Notes: generated by a model from the letters alone, not told the origin. Counted from the first letter of the stretch, positions 1 through 7,994 are shown. The stretch is DNA of 50,887 nucleotides from Cyclobacteriaceae bacterium (GCA_947458475.1 CANGZP010000008.1:1-50887), one strand, 5' to 3'. Translations and numbers: made by a program.

Positions 1-39
1 AGCATGAACGGCTAAGTCTACTCAACTAACCCTATAGTA

Positions 40-72
40 AAAAGGGGCCTTCGTTGGAAGGCCCCTTTTTTT
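40..72. terminator. Bidirectional intrinsic terminator
   Basis: A perfect 9-bp stem (44-52 with 57-65) is flanked by an A-run on the left and a T-run on the right, so it can end transcription on both strands. On the minus strand it follows the stop codon of the AsmA-like gene. A plus-strand gene probably lies just left of the window. Confidence 0.9.
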
Positions 73-94
73 AGTAGTAGGTAAGCGAGAAGCT

Positions 95-3000
95 CTAATT
101 CTCCTCTTCCTTTCGAAGGTTTTTTGGCACCTTGGCCCTGCCGAATCCAATCGAACTTTTTACTCCAACAAAAGTAGCTTTCCACCAGGCATTGACCATA
201 GATCTTTGGGTATCCCGTAAACGGTAAATTTCTCTTTTGCGCAAGGAATTAGACCCTGCACCAGGATTGGATTTTTTAACCCAAAGGTTGGCCAAAAGGG
301 TATAGAACTTCAATTTTCCTTTGCCTTGCCCCAGGGTCAAAGTATCTAGAAACTGTAATTTTAACCCAGCATAGCCTAAGGCCATACTGCCAATTGCCTC
401 CTGTTCATTTAAGCGAAACTGCCAGATTCCTTGTGTCACTCCACCTGCCAAAGGCTTGACAAAAGCTGTTTTGGAAAGCAAGTCCTCCGCCTCTGCAAAG
501 GCAAAGCGATCTAGGCTAACCGAAACATCCATAGGGTAGTCTTTTTCAAAGTAGAGCTGACTAGTTAGGTTCAGCTGACTGCTATCGCTCACTTGCCCGG
601 ATAATCCCAAGTGAAACGAAGATACTGGATAGGCTTCTCCTTGTTTTCGAAGGAAAAATGGACTTGCATCCAATTGAACATTCTGGAAGGCAATGCTTCC
701 TGGTAGGCTTGACTTTTCTCCAAATTCCCAATACTCCAATCGACTATCCCTAAATTGGAAGGAAGAAAGGTCCATGGTAATCGGTGCATGCTCCATCCAG
801 TACTGTGGGAGTGGCTTGTAGCTATTCGGATCCATGGGCTTTCGTTTATCCCTGAAAAGAACAACATTTGCCCTATCCGCCTGCAAGAATTCCCCTTTGA
901 ACAATCCATCTTGAATTAGTTTTTGTGGTTCAATTCCATGAATTTCAAGTATCTCTACTCGCGCAGTGACCGCCTCACGCTGAAAAGGGAAGCTATTCAA
1001 ATACCCATAAATACCCAATCTTGGCCTGTAGTGAAGACCCTGGAGGTATAGGTTTTGATCCAAAAAACGAAGGCTATCTAACTGGAAGTAGTAGGCACTG
1101 TCCTGCACATAAGCCTTGTAATTTGCCAAGCTTAGCGATTTGGTTTTAGTCAATAGCTCTTTCCAGGTTGGGAGTTTCTCTATAGCCAAGAGATCTATAC
1201 CTAATTGCTCCAGGCGAGCATCTACTTTTGGGAAACTGAGATTGGATAAGGCTTGACCTCCTTTCCTGAAAAAATCAAACTTTCCATTTTCCAGTACCAA
1301 GTCCCCAAGCACTAGGGATTGAATTACCCCTTCTTTGGTTTTTTTAATGCTCTCAAAACCTACTTGGCTAGGGGTATTCAAACTATCCAGGTTGATGGAA
1401 AATACAGGGTTTTCAACGCGCACTTCGCGTAAGTCGACCTTTTTAGTAGTCAAAATATCAAGCAGACTATTCTTTTTGAGGACAACGCGCTCAATTTTCC
1501 CATCAAAAATGGGCTTGCCAGGCATTCCCATCTGGTTTTTTGGATGGATGCTCAAGCCTGAAAAAACCAATTCTTCTAAATCCTCGCCAAAGCCAAACAC
1601 CTCAAATTTTAATGTATGGACACTGTCTGGAAGGGCAAATTCAAAATTACTTAGCCCTAAATTAATCCCTTGATAGGTTTTGGTAAGGTCTTGCGTACGG
1701 ACGCGCAGGCTATCCAAATCAAACTGGGTGATGTTAAGCCCAAAACCTGTTTTAATTGCCTTTGTAGATTGATTTTGGTCCAAATAGTTGAGCTGCAAGG
1801 TAGCATTGCTGGTCGTAATCGTGTCAATGTGCACTTGCTCGACTGCTCGCTGTAGCGCAAGATTTCTAGCGCGACGAGTCGTTTTATCCGAAGCGGCAAT
1901 TTGACGATCTAGCCCAACGGCTAGTTCTCCCCCATCAATTTCAAGTTTTTCAAGGTTGAGCACATTGTCAAAAATGAAGGCTTCCATATTGACTCCACGA
2001 AGGGCAACCTTCGGAAAGTTGAACCCAAGAGCAAGTCGTTGATTTCCTACTTTTCCTGGGAGCAGCCTCAAATTTTCAAAATCCAAGGTTCGGGTCCTGG
2101 AGTTGTAGTTGAGGTAATCCGTATCCACCAAGTACTTGCCTCCAGCCAAACTAAACGAATAGGAGTTGAAGGTCAAATTAACCTCATCTGAAAACAGGGT
2201 TCGGTCATCATTTACAAGATCATTTTCTTGTATGGAGAAATTTTTAAGGGTTAGAAAAAGCTTGTCCTCCTCAAACCTGGTGACCGCTTCTTTCACTTTA
2301 TTCTCGTAGCGGATTTTCGCATTAGCGATCCGAGCAGAGTTTACCTGAATCGTTTTAAAATACCCAAGCAGAAGATCCTTTAAATCTGCCGCGGACTGCA
2401 GGGCATTTTGAGAAGCTTTACTTTCCTTGGATCGGTAGGTGGACCAGAAAAAGATTGGCGCATCCAATTGCAGGTGGTTTAAGTGCAAGCGCTGGTCAAA
2501 TAAAGCTTCCTTAAATCCGATACCCTCAGCTCGAAATAGCGGAATATTAAAATCCACTGCAGAAGTTCTCCCGAGCGCCTGCAACTGTTCTCGCACCTGA
2601 GAAGGTTCTGCTGGCTGTATGCTCAGATTTTTAATTTCTAACCGCTCTTTTTTAGAATTGATGGTGAGTTCTTCGGCTAAAAATTCATGGAGGTTGTCCC
2701 GTAGTTTTAGACGGTAATCGAATAGGGTCAACTTGATCTCCTGAAACTGAAATTGTTCTTGAAATGGCAACAAAATGCTAGGTTGAACCTTCAGATTTTC
2801 AAGTTCAACACTGTAAGTTCCAAGTTCCAAATCCTTACTTTTTTGACCAGATTCCTCTTTGAACAGTAATTCACCCTCGGTAATTGTGAGGGTTTGAATG
2901 GCTACTTCATCAATCAAACCTGAGAGTAGGGCTATGAAAGCTGAATTCCTGACTTTGGAATTTTGAGAATTAGTTTCGCGAATCTCTAATTTGGGCTGAA

Positions 3001-4459
3001 GCAGGGATAGCGTCTCAATTTCCAAATCTCCTTGGCGGTACCACTTTTTCAAATCCACATTCTCAAAGGTAAATTCCGCCAGGTCCAATCGATAGGTGGG
3101 CTGAGCGGAGCCCTTAAATGCAGCAGTTGACGGAGGTGATAACTTGAGGTTTGTGCCCGTTAATTCATTTTTAAATGTAGAAGCTTCCAACTTTTCCCCA
3201 GACAGCAGGTGTGTACCTCCAGAAAGAAAGACCTGGGCTTTTCCAATTTTCATGGAAGCGTCCGAACCATAGAAAAATTGGCCCCTTCGCTTTAGGCTAT
3301 CCTCCCCTAAGTAGAAATCGACCATATTCAAATCCAGTTGCTCCAACTGGATCCTGTTGCTCAGTGAATCTTCTTTCGCTCTCTTTAAAAAGCTTGCCCC
3401 TTGGATGGATAATTCTTTAATGGAAAATTCGTTCAATTTCCCACGGATAAATGCGTGTAAATCTGCTTCAGGTCCTGTTGAGGAGTATTTAATGGAAGAT
3501 TGAATCACTTCTATCCGCGGAGCTTTGAGTTTAAGCTCCTCAATGGCCAGCGTAGAAGACCTAAATGCTTGGTTCAAATCGACCTGACCAATATGTAGCT
3601 CGGCTAAATCTAAAGCATAGTAGGTGGTACTTTCTTTGCTTAGATCAGGTACCAAGGTAAATTTCTGAAGGTCTATCGTTTGCTCCAAGGAGGAGAGAAA
3701 GACACGGTCTGAGGTTATTCGATGGACTCCATCTGGCAAACTGAATGTGGCTTCTTCCAATTCAAATTCGAAGCCACGCGCATTGAATGGGGTTTGCCAG
3801 GATTGATTTGGAATCCAATGCAGGTCCAAGGCTTTGAAAGACGCGTCTTTAGCGAGAAGCTCGTTTTGGCTTAAAAAATTAAGAAAGAATACTTGGGCAT
3901 GATCCACTACTAAACTCCCAACAGTTACAGAAGAAAACGGTAGCCGTCGCAGACTTTTCTTCAATTCGCTTTCCAACAGAACAATTGGAGATTTATTCCT
4001 AGAAAGATTGCCTTCTTCTGGCTTGCTGTAGGAGAATTTGGGGCTATCTAATACTTGAAAATTAGGGCCGTCTAACCTGATTTGATGAAAATAAAGCTCC
4101 TGATCCCAAATTCCATACCAAAGACCCGTAAAGGATAGTTCATCCAGTGTAAGTTCAAACAAGACCTGTTCAGCAGTCCCCTTCTCAGGATGAACAGGCC
4201 TCATTACAATGCCGTCTAGGAAAATTCCTCTTCGAATAAGGGAAAGGTGCACCCGATTGAACTCAAGTTCGTACACCCCATTCACCGATTCATTCACCCG
4301 CTTTCGAATCAAGCTTCCTAAAAAAATATTTGCTCCAAAATAAAAGACAAACTCAAGGAAAAGTATTACCAGAAAGGATATCCCTGCTATTCTAAGCCAT
4401 TTTTTTCTGGAGGCAGACCCCCTTTTGGGTTTTTCCTTAGAATTAGACGTTAGAGACAT
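95..4459 (-). CDS. Giant AsmA-like membrane-anchored envelope protein
   Basis: About 1454 residues. A basic N-terminus (roughly residues 10-22) precedes one hydrophobic segment (WLRIAGISFLVILFLEFVF), so the protein is a single-pass inner-membrane protein with nearly all its mass in the periplasm. The rest is rich in alternating beta-strand patterns and recurring short phrases such as LSIQPA, LRLLPG and LSIHPK. This resembles the repetitive beta-groove of the AsmA/TamB/DUF748 class, which bridges the envelope and is implicated in lipid transport or outer-membrane homeostasis. The reading frame continues upstream to 4519, but those 20 codons run through a terminator hairpin, so ATG at 4459 is the sensible start. 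It is followed by the terminator at 40-72 and appears monocistronic. Family assignment is by general architecture, not a specific motif, and the exact function is unknown. Confidence 0.7.
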   Translation of the reverse strand: MSLTSNSKEKPKRGSASRKKWLRIAGISFLVILFLEFVFYFGANIFLGSLIRKRVNESVNGVYELEFNRVHLSLIRRGIFLDGIVMRPVHPEKGTAEQVLFELTLDELSFTGLWYGIWDQELYFHQIRLDGPNFQVLDSPKFSYSKPEEGNLSRNKSPIVLLESELKKSLRRLPFSSVTVGSLVVDHAQVFFLNFLSQNELLAKDASFKALDLHWIPNQSWQTPFNARGFEFELEEATFSLPDGVHRITSDRVFLSSLEQTIDLQKFTLVPDLSKESTTYYALDLAELHIGQVDLNQAFRSSTLAIEELKLKAPRIEVIQSSIKYSSTGPEADLHAFIRGKLNEFSIKELSIQGASFLKRAKEDSLSNRIQLEQLDLNMVDFYLGEDSLKRRGQFFYGSDASMKIGKAQVFLSGGTHLLSGEKLEASTFKNELTGTNLKLSPPSTAAFKGSAQPTYRLDLAEFTFENVDLKKWYRQGDLEIETLSLLQPKLEIRETNSQNSKVRNSAFIALLSGLIDEVAIQTLTITEGELLFKEESGQKSKDLELGTYSVELENLKVQPSILLPFQEQFQFQEIKLTLFDYRLKLRDNLHEFLAEELTINSKKERLEIKNLSIQPAEPSQVREQLQALGRTSAVDFNIPLFRAEGIGFKEALFDQRLHLNHLQLDAPIFFWSTYRSKESKASQNALQSAADLKDLLLGYFKTIQVNSARIANAKIRYENKVKEAVTRFEEDKLFLTLKNFSIQENDLVNDDRTLFSDEVNLTFNSYSFSLAGGKYLVDTDYLNYNSRTRTLDFENLRLLPGKVGNQRLALGFNFPKVALRGVNMEAFIFDNVLNLEKLEIDGGELAVGLDRQIAASDKTTRRARNLALQRAVEQVHIDTITTSNATLQLNYLDQNQSTKAIKTGFGLNITQFDLDSLRVRTQDLTKTYQGINLGLSNFEFALPDSVHTLKFEVFGFGEDLEELVFSGLSIHPKNQMGMPGKPIFDGKIERVVLKKNSLLDILTTKKVDLREVRVENPVFSINLDSLNTPSQVGFESIKKTKEGVIQSLVLGDLVLENGKFDFFRKGGQALSNLSFPKVDARLEQLGIDLLAIEKLPTWKELLTKTKSLSLANYKAYVQDSAYYFQLDSLRFLDQNLYLQGLHYRPRLGIYGYLNSFPFQREAVTARVEILEIHGIEPQKLIQDGLFKGEFLQADRANVVLFRDKRKPMDPNSYKPLPQYWMEHAPITMDLSSFQFRDSRLEYWEFGEKSSLPGSIAFQNVQLDASPFFLRKQGEAYPVSSFHLGLSGQVSDSSQLNLTSQLYFEKDYPMDVSVSLDRFAFAEAEDLLSKTAFVKPLAGGVTQGIWQFRLNEQEAIGSMALGYAGLKLQFLDTLTLGQGKGKLKFYTLLANLWVKKSNPGAGSNSLRKREIYRLRDTQRSMVNAWWKATFVGVKSSIGFGRAKVPKNLRKEEEN

Positions 4460-4505
4460 ACAAAAATAATAGGAGTGAAAGATACCAAACTTATTTCCGT
4501 ATACG

Positions 4506-4533
4506 AAAAAAGCAGCCATCTGGCTGCTTTTTT
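4506..4533 (-). terminator. Intrinsic terminator of tRNA-like RNA A
   Basis: A 7-bp stem (4512-4518 with 4521-4527) closes a 2-nt loop and has six A/T on each side. On the minus strand it lies 3-5 nt beyond the tRNA-like 3' end and before the start of the AsmA-like gene, so it most naturally ends the small RNA. Confidence 0.85.
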
Positions 4534-4535
4534 AA

Positions 4536-4726
4536 TGCTGTAGGGGAAGGATTCGAACCTCCACGCGGCAGTTAGGCATGAACTTTTGAAACATGCTTTA
4601 TCCCATTCCGATCTTTACGACCGGCATCCCCACCCCCGAGACAGGAGGGCTTGTCTGCCAATTTCAACACCCTACAAGATAGATTTAAAGCGGATAGTCG
4701 CTTTTGCGTGAGCCTTAAACTCAACA
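4536..4726 (-). ncRNA. tRNA-like small RNA A
   Basis: Read on the minus strand, 4676-4539 folds as an oversized class II tRNA. It has a perfect 7-bp acceptor (TGTAGGG with CCCTACA). The D-arm is leucine-like, TTG/CAA around AAATTGGCAGA, with the GG pair. The 5-bp anticodon stem CCCTC/GGGGG carries loop CTGTCTC (U33 present, anticodon GTC, but T at position 37). The variable region is about 70 nt (4632-4563) and has two internal hairpins. The T-arm is GGAGG-TTCGAAT-CCTTC. A leader of about 50 nt (4726-4677) starts with TGTTG, which could also pair with CAGCA at the 3' end. A -7-like box lies upstream and an intrinsic terminator immediately downstream. CCA is not encoded. No ordinary tRNA has a 70-nt variable arm, and a GTC (Asp) anticodon on a Leu-like body is contradictory. 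I therefore call it a tRNA-like ncRNA rather than a tRNA. It is homologous to RNA B. Confidence 0.7.
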
Positions 4727-4730
4727 AGAG

Positions 4731-4738
4731 TAAATGTA
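4731..4738 (-). promoter_or_regulatory. -7-like element of RNA A
   Basis: TACATTTA is one mismatch from TAnnTTTG. It lies 4 nt before the TGTTG shared by both RNAs. The matching box of RNA B (TACCTTTG) sits in the same place, which supports function. No clear -33 TTG was found. Confidence 0.5.
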
Positions 4739-4935
4739 TAAAAAAGTGGTTTTACTTAAAAATATTTTAAGTAATAAGTTATTTTTTTACGGTTTATTTA
4801 TTTAAACGGCGAATTTGTTGCTTTTTCGATATTTAAATTGGGGTTAAAAACTAGGGGAAATGCCGTTTTCGAAATTTTGGAGTAGCCGGAAAATTCAAAA
4901 AATAACCTTGAGGCAGTTCGGTTTGGGCAAATAAA
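4739..4935. other. AT-rich spacer between the two RNA genes
   Basis: No coding sequence is visible. A 6-bp inverted repeat, AACGGC (near 4804) with GCCGTT (near 4863), brackets part of it. I see no assignable function. Confidence 0.5.
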
Positions 4936-4964
4936 AAAACCATGAAAAAAATTCATGGTTTTAG
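4933..4964 (-). terminator. Intrinsic terminator of tRNA-like RNA B
   Basis: CCATGAA (4940-4946) pairs with TTCATGG (4952-4958), followed on the minus strand by seven Ts. It lies about 30 nt after the 3' end of RNA B, with no protein gene nearby that it could serve. This argues that RNA B is transcribed on its own. Confidence 0.85.
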
Positions 4965-4991
4965 TCAATTAACAATAAACCCAAAATAACC

Positions 4992-5128
4992 TGTTGTAAG
5001 AGAAGGAGTTGAACCTTCAAAGTAACAAACACAAAAGATTTCTATTTGTTTACTTTTCCTGAATTGACTGCTTTTTTGTCAATTATTTTTTGCCCTACAA
5101 AATCTGTTGACGTCCTAAAACTACAACA
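4992..5128 (-). ncRNA. tRNA-like small RNA B, paralogue of RNA A
   Basis: The 3' part carries a perfect T-arm, GAAGG-TTCAACT-CCTTC (5018-5002), with the acceptor-like strand TCTTACA directly behind it (5001-4995). TCTTACA pairs with TGTAGGG at 5099-5093 (two G-U pairs), giving a 105-nt core. Overlapping it, TACAACA (4998-4992) pairs perfectly with TGTTGTA at the RNA 5' end (5128-5122). The two closures exclude each other. Internally there are a 7-bp hairpin (AATTGAC/GTCAATT) and a long stem of about 11 bp with one bulge (AAAGTAA/TTACTTT plus CAAA/TTTG), placed where a variable arm would be. No D-arm or decodable anticodon loop is visible. Homology to RNA A shows in the promoter-proximal 5' end, in TTGTAGGG, and in the T-arm with its trailer. 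It is a diverged or degenerate tRNA-like RNA; I do not recognise the family. Confidence 0.65.
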
Positions 5129-5131
5129 AGA

Positions 5132-5139
5132 CAAAGGTA
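5132..5139 (-). promoter_or_regulatory. -7 promoter element of RNA B
   Basis: TACCTTTG matches the Bacteroidota TAnnTTTG consensus exactly. It ends 3 nt before the TGTTGTA that begins RNA B. A -33 TTG at the usual distance is not evident. Confidence 0.65.
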
Positions 5140-5140
5140 C

Positions 5141-5347
5141 AAAATGAGGCTGTCTGATTACACATATTTCAACAAATCTTCTAAAAATTTACATTATTTT
5201 TAAGGAAATCGATTGAAATATATCAAGCTGTAAATTTTTTGAGTGTTTGGCCAATTAAAATTGAGGAATTGGCATAAAAAATCAGGCTGTTTGTTTAACC
5301 AGTGGGTTTTTGAATCCTGCCTTTTCTGTTTTTTCAAAAAAATCAAC
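5141..5347. other. Non-coding spacer, RluD 3' side
   Basis: An AT-rich stretch without a plausible gene. A 7-bp inverted repeat GCCAATT/AATTGGC (5250-5256 and 5267-5273) lies downstream of the rluD-like gene but has no T-run, so it is at best a weak transcript end. Confidence 0.4.
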
Positions 5348-6385
5348 TCAGTCTACCTGCACATACTGCTCCCATTTCTGCAAGACCGTTGAAAAATCTG
5401 CTGGCAGCGGCGCCTCAAAGTAGAGGTTTTTCTTCGTGATTGGGTGCACAAATCCCAAACTCATCGCATGCAACGCTTGCCTCGGCATTGCATCAAAACA
5501 ATTGCTGATAAAGCTCTTGTATTTCGCAAATTGAGTCCCCTTTCGAATCTTATCTCCGCCGTACATCGCGTCATTGAATAGCGGATGTCCTAAAAATTTA
5601 AAGTGCGCACGAATCTGGTGCGTTCTCCCTGTTTCCAAGGTACACTGCACCAACGAAACATACCGAAGACGCTTCAACACCTTCCAATGCGTAATGGCAT
5701 GCTTGCCTTGACTGCCATCCGGAAATACTTCCATTACCTTGCGGTCTTTGGCACTGCGTCCCACATGCCCTACGATAGTGCCTTCATCCGCTTCTGGCTC
5801 ACCCCAAACCAAGGCCAAATAGGTGCGCTGAATGGTGTGGTAAAAAAATTGAGCCGCCAATGGCGCCATGGTCTCCTCTGTTTTGGCAATCACCAACAAG
5901 CCCGAAGTATCTTTGTCAATCCGATGAACCAAACCTGGGCGACCTACATTGCCTTTCATTTCCGGAAGGTTCTGAAAATGATACACCAGCCCATTCACCA
6001 AGGTTCCAGACCAATTGCCATGAGCCGGATGCACAACCATTCCTGGAGGTTTATTGACCACCAAAAGATCCGTATCCTCATAAACAATGTCCAAAGCGAT
6101 ATTCTCCGAAATGACCTCGGTATCACGCGGAGGCTTCTCTAGGAGCACTCGAATGTCATCTAAGCCTTTGATCTTGTAATTGGACTTCACCGAATGCCCA
6201 TTGACCTGAACGCCTCCCGAATCAATCGTCTGCTGCACCTTGTTGCGCGTCGCATTCGCAATTCGCTCCGTTAAAAATTTGTCAATCCGAACTGAAGATT
6301 GACCCTTGTCGACCAAAATACGATGGTGCTCATACAAGGCTAACTCATCCTCTTCAAATTCTTCTTCCAGGTGCTGTTCGCTCAT
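5348..6385 (-). CDS. rluD: RluA/RluD-family 23S rRNA pseudouridine synthase
   Basis: 345 residues. It isomerises uridines to pseudouridine in large-subunit rRNA. An S4-like RNA-binding domain (about residues 32-80, RIDKFLTERI...) follows an acidic leader of about 22 residues. The catalytic domain carries the family signature GLVHRIDKDTSGLLV, in which the first Asp (about D157) is the nucleophile. The motif RTHQIRAHF near residue 255 is also typical. Architecture and length fit RluD (helix 69 of 23S rRNA) better than RluA or RluC, though exact site specificity cannot be read from sequence alone. The start is close to a TATTTTTG box, so its mRNA may have almost no leader. It is divergent from the PLP enzyme gene across a 47-bp spacer. 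Confidence 0.9.
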   Translation of the reverse strand: MSEQHLEEEFEEDELALYEHHRILVDKGQSSVRIDKFLTERIANATRNKVQQTIDSGGVQVNGHSVKSNYKIKGLDDIRVLLEKPPRDTEVISENIALDIVYEDTDLLVVNKPPGMVVHPAHGNWSGTLVNGLVYHFQNLPEMKGNVGRPGLVHRIDKDTSGLLVIAKTEETMAPLAAQFFYHTIQRTYLALVWGEPEADEGTIVGHVGRSAKDRKVMEVFPDGSQGKHAITHWKVLKRLRYVSLVQCTLETGRTHQIRAHFKFLGHPLFNDAMYGGDKIRKGTQFAKYKSFISNCFDAMPRQALHAMSLGFVHPITKKNLYFEAPLPADFSTVLQKWEQYVQVD

Positions 6386-6389
6386 GACA

Positions 6390-6397
6390 CAAAAATA
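6390..6397 (-). promoter_or_regulatory. -7 element of the rluD-like gene
   Basis: On the minus strand TATTTTTG fits TAnnTTTG. A TTG lies 22 nt upstream, an acceptable -33 spacing. The box ends 5 nt before the ATG, which implies a near-leaderless transcript if it is used. Confidence 0.45.
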
Positions 6398-6410
6398 GAA
6401 GGATGTCCCG

Positions 6411-6418
6411 TAACTTTG
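6411..6418 (+). promoter_or_regulatory. -7 element of the PLP-enzyme gene
   Basis: TAACTTTG matches the consensus exactly and lies 14 nt upstream of the ATG at 6433. No matching -33 element was seen. Confidence 0.5.
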
Positions 6419-6432
6419 TCAAAATAGTTTGA

Positions 6433-7350
6433 ATGCTTCACCCCCCACACATCCCAAGCACCCTACTCAAGCACCCACTACTCGATCAACTGAAAGTGGA
6501 ACTAGAAGTGCTACGCTTGGATCAAGTTCATCCAACTGTTTCGGGGAATAAATTTTTCAAACTAAAATACAACCTGGAAGAAGCCCTAAAGCAAAATCAT
6601 AGGCAAGTGCTGACTTTTGGAGGCGCCTATTCCAATCATATTTACGCTACTGCCGCAGCAGCCAAACTAGCAGGCCTCCAATCCATAGGCATTATCAGAG
6701 GAGAAGTATCGGATGAGAATAATCCAACCCTGAGATCTGCAAAAGATGCAGGAATGGTCCTGAAAGGCATTTCTCGAGAATTGTATCGCAGCAAAACCCA
6801 TCCTGAGTATTTAGAACAACTCCGCCAAGAGTTGGGTGAATTTTACCTCATCCCGGAGGGAGGTACCAATGCCCTCGCCATCCAAGGCACCACTGAAATC
6901 TTGAGCCATGCAGCTGCACACTTTAGCCACCTCGCCACGCCTATTGGCACCGGGGGCACCTTCGCTGGATTGGCTAATTCAATCCTACCCCAACAGGAAC
7001 TGCTCGGAATCTCAGCCTTGAAAGGTGAGGGCATCCAAGAGGAAATGAAGCTGCTGCTACAAACTCACGGCATTCAGCCACAAGGAAGTGTTTCCATCTG
7101 GACGCAATACCATCATGGGGGCTATGCCAAATGGACCTCCGAATTGATTGAATTTATCCATTGGTTCTGGGAATCTTTCGGCATCCCACTAGATCCGATC
7201 TACACGGGAAAAATGGCTTTTGCCTGTTGGGATTTGCTGCAAAAAAAATACTTCAACCCAGGATCCAGAGTGCTGCTTATCCATACGGGAGGTCTCCAAG
7301 GAAATCTTGGATTCACTCAGCGCACAGGCATCGAGCTTCCTAGTCTTTGA
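6433..7350 (+). CDS. PLP-dependent ACC deaminase / D-cysteine desulfhydrase family enzyme
   Basis: 305 residues, a fold type II PLP enzyme. The cofactor lysine is in SGNKFFKLKYN (about K40). The substrate loop GGAYSNH (about 64-69) and the phosphate-binding GTGGT motif near residue 175 follow in the order expected for 1-aminocyclopropane-1-carboxylate deaminase / D-cysteine desulfhydrase. At 305 residues it is slightly shorter than classical ACC deaminases (about 338), and bacterial homologues of this size more often act as D-cysteine desulfhydrases. The choice between the two reactions is inference. It is divergent from the rluD-like gene, and its last 11 bp overlap the 3' end of the convergent AlbA_2 gene. 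Confidence 0.85.
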   Translation: MLHPPHIPSTLLKHPLLDQLKVELEVLRLDQVHPTVSGNKFFKLKYNLEEALKQNHRQVLTFGGAYSNHIYATAAAAKLAGLQSIGIIRGEVSDENNPTLRSAKDAGMVLKGISRELYRSKTHPEYLEQLRQELGEFYLIPEGGTNALAIQGTTEILSHAAAHFSHLATPIGTGGTFAGLANSILPQQELLGISALKGEGIQEEMKLLLQTHGIQPQGSVSIWTQYHHGGYAKWTSELIEFIHWFWESFGIPLDPIYTGKMAFACWDLLQKKYFNPGSRVLLIHTGGLQGNLGFTQRTGIELPSL

Positions 7351-7975
7351 TCGTGAAAAAATCCTCGGATTCCTGAGGATGCAACTGCAATACATTTGCA
7401 GCAGCAAGGCGAACAAGGGTTTTTGAAGCCATGTAAAAGGGAATGTGCGCCGCTTTGGAGAACTCTTTCAGCGTGATTTTTCCCTTCTCCTCCAAAAATT
7501 TCATCAATACCTCCTCCTTTTTCCCGTAGGTAAAAACGGTGTCCCTAGGAACTCTACTTTTTCGAAGGAGCTCCCAGACCTCTCGGCTAGCCTGAACGGT
7601 TCGATCTTGCACTCGGATGTAGGAAACTTTCTTTTCCTCAGCCCATAAATAATGTGGGCGATCTGGGCTATGTGGAATGCGGAAAACTGCCACTCCTTTT
7701 TTCTCGGATAATTTTACAGTGGCTACCTCCACCTGCAAGGGAGGAAAAATAAGGGTTCGTATGGCTTTATCCATTACAAAAATCTCTTCTTCAATGAAGC
7801 GCTGTCCACTGACCGTGCCGTCATCGTCCACCCCAATCAACAAGGTTCCTCCTTGGGTATTTGCTAAGGCAATGACCTCTCGCACAATTTTTTCGGGGTA
7901 GGCAGCCTTTTTCTTGAACTCAATTTGGAGTCCTTCGCCCTTACCTGCCAATTCTTTTACTTCCTGAAGGGTCAT
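7340..7975 (-). CDS. AlbA_2 (Schlafen-like) nucleic-acid-binding protein
   Basis: 211 residues. The N-terminal half has the AlbA_2 signature: the E-F-K pattern in LQIEFKKKA (about residues 16-24), then IVREVIALANTQGGTLLIG and VDDDGTV (about 30-55). This domain is shared with Schlafen proteins and putative transcriptional regulators. The C-terminal third (about 150-200) looks like a small helical, winged-helix-type segment. It lies 19 bp downstream of uvrB on the same strand and is probably cotranscribed with it, which hints at, but does not prove, a DNA-damage-related role. It is convergent with the PLP gene, with an 11-bp overlap of the two 3' ends. The biochemical activity of this subfamily is not established. 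Confidence 0.8.
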   Translation of the reverse strand: MTLQEVKELAGKGEGLQIEFKKKAAYPEKIVREVIALANTQGGTLLIGVDDDGTVSGQRFIEEEIFVMDKAIRTLIFPPLQVEVATVKLSEKKGVAVFRIPHSPDRPHYLWAEEKKVSYIRVQDRTVQASREVWELLRKSRVPRDTVFTYGKKEEVLMKFLEEKGKITLKEFSKAAHIPFYMASKTLVRLAAANVLQLHPQESEDFFTIKD

Positions 7976-7994
7976 GATGGTGCGTTCGAGTCGT

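Noticed and set aside
4563-4632. TTTCAAA inside RNA A (about 4590-4584) as a selenocysteine-type UCA anticodon loop
   Set aside because: It is enclosed by GCATG/CATGC with an 11-nt loop rather than a 7-nt loop, and no selenocysteine genes are in the window. The CTGTCTC loop fits the cloverleaf better.
4536-5128. tmRNA or a two-piece tmRNA for the paired RNAs
   Set aside because: Both are far shorter than tmRNA, show no proteolysis-tag reading frame or pseudoknot string, and the D-arm of RNA A is not tmRNA-like.
5603-6142. Plus-strand frame of 179 codons opposite the rluD-like gene
   Set aside because: Antisense shadow of a well-supported gene; no domain or start signal.
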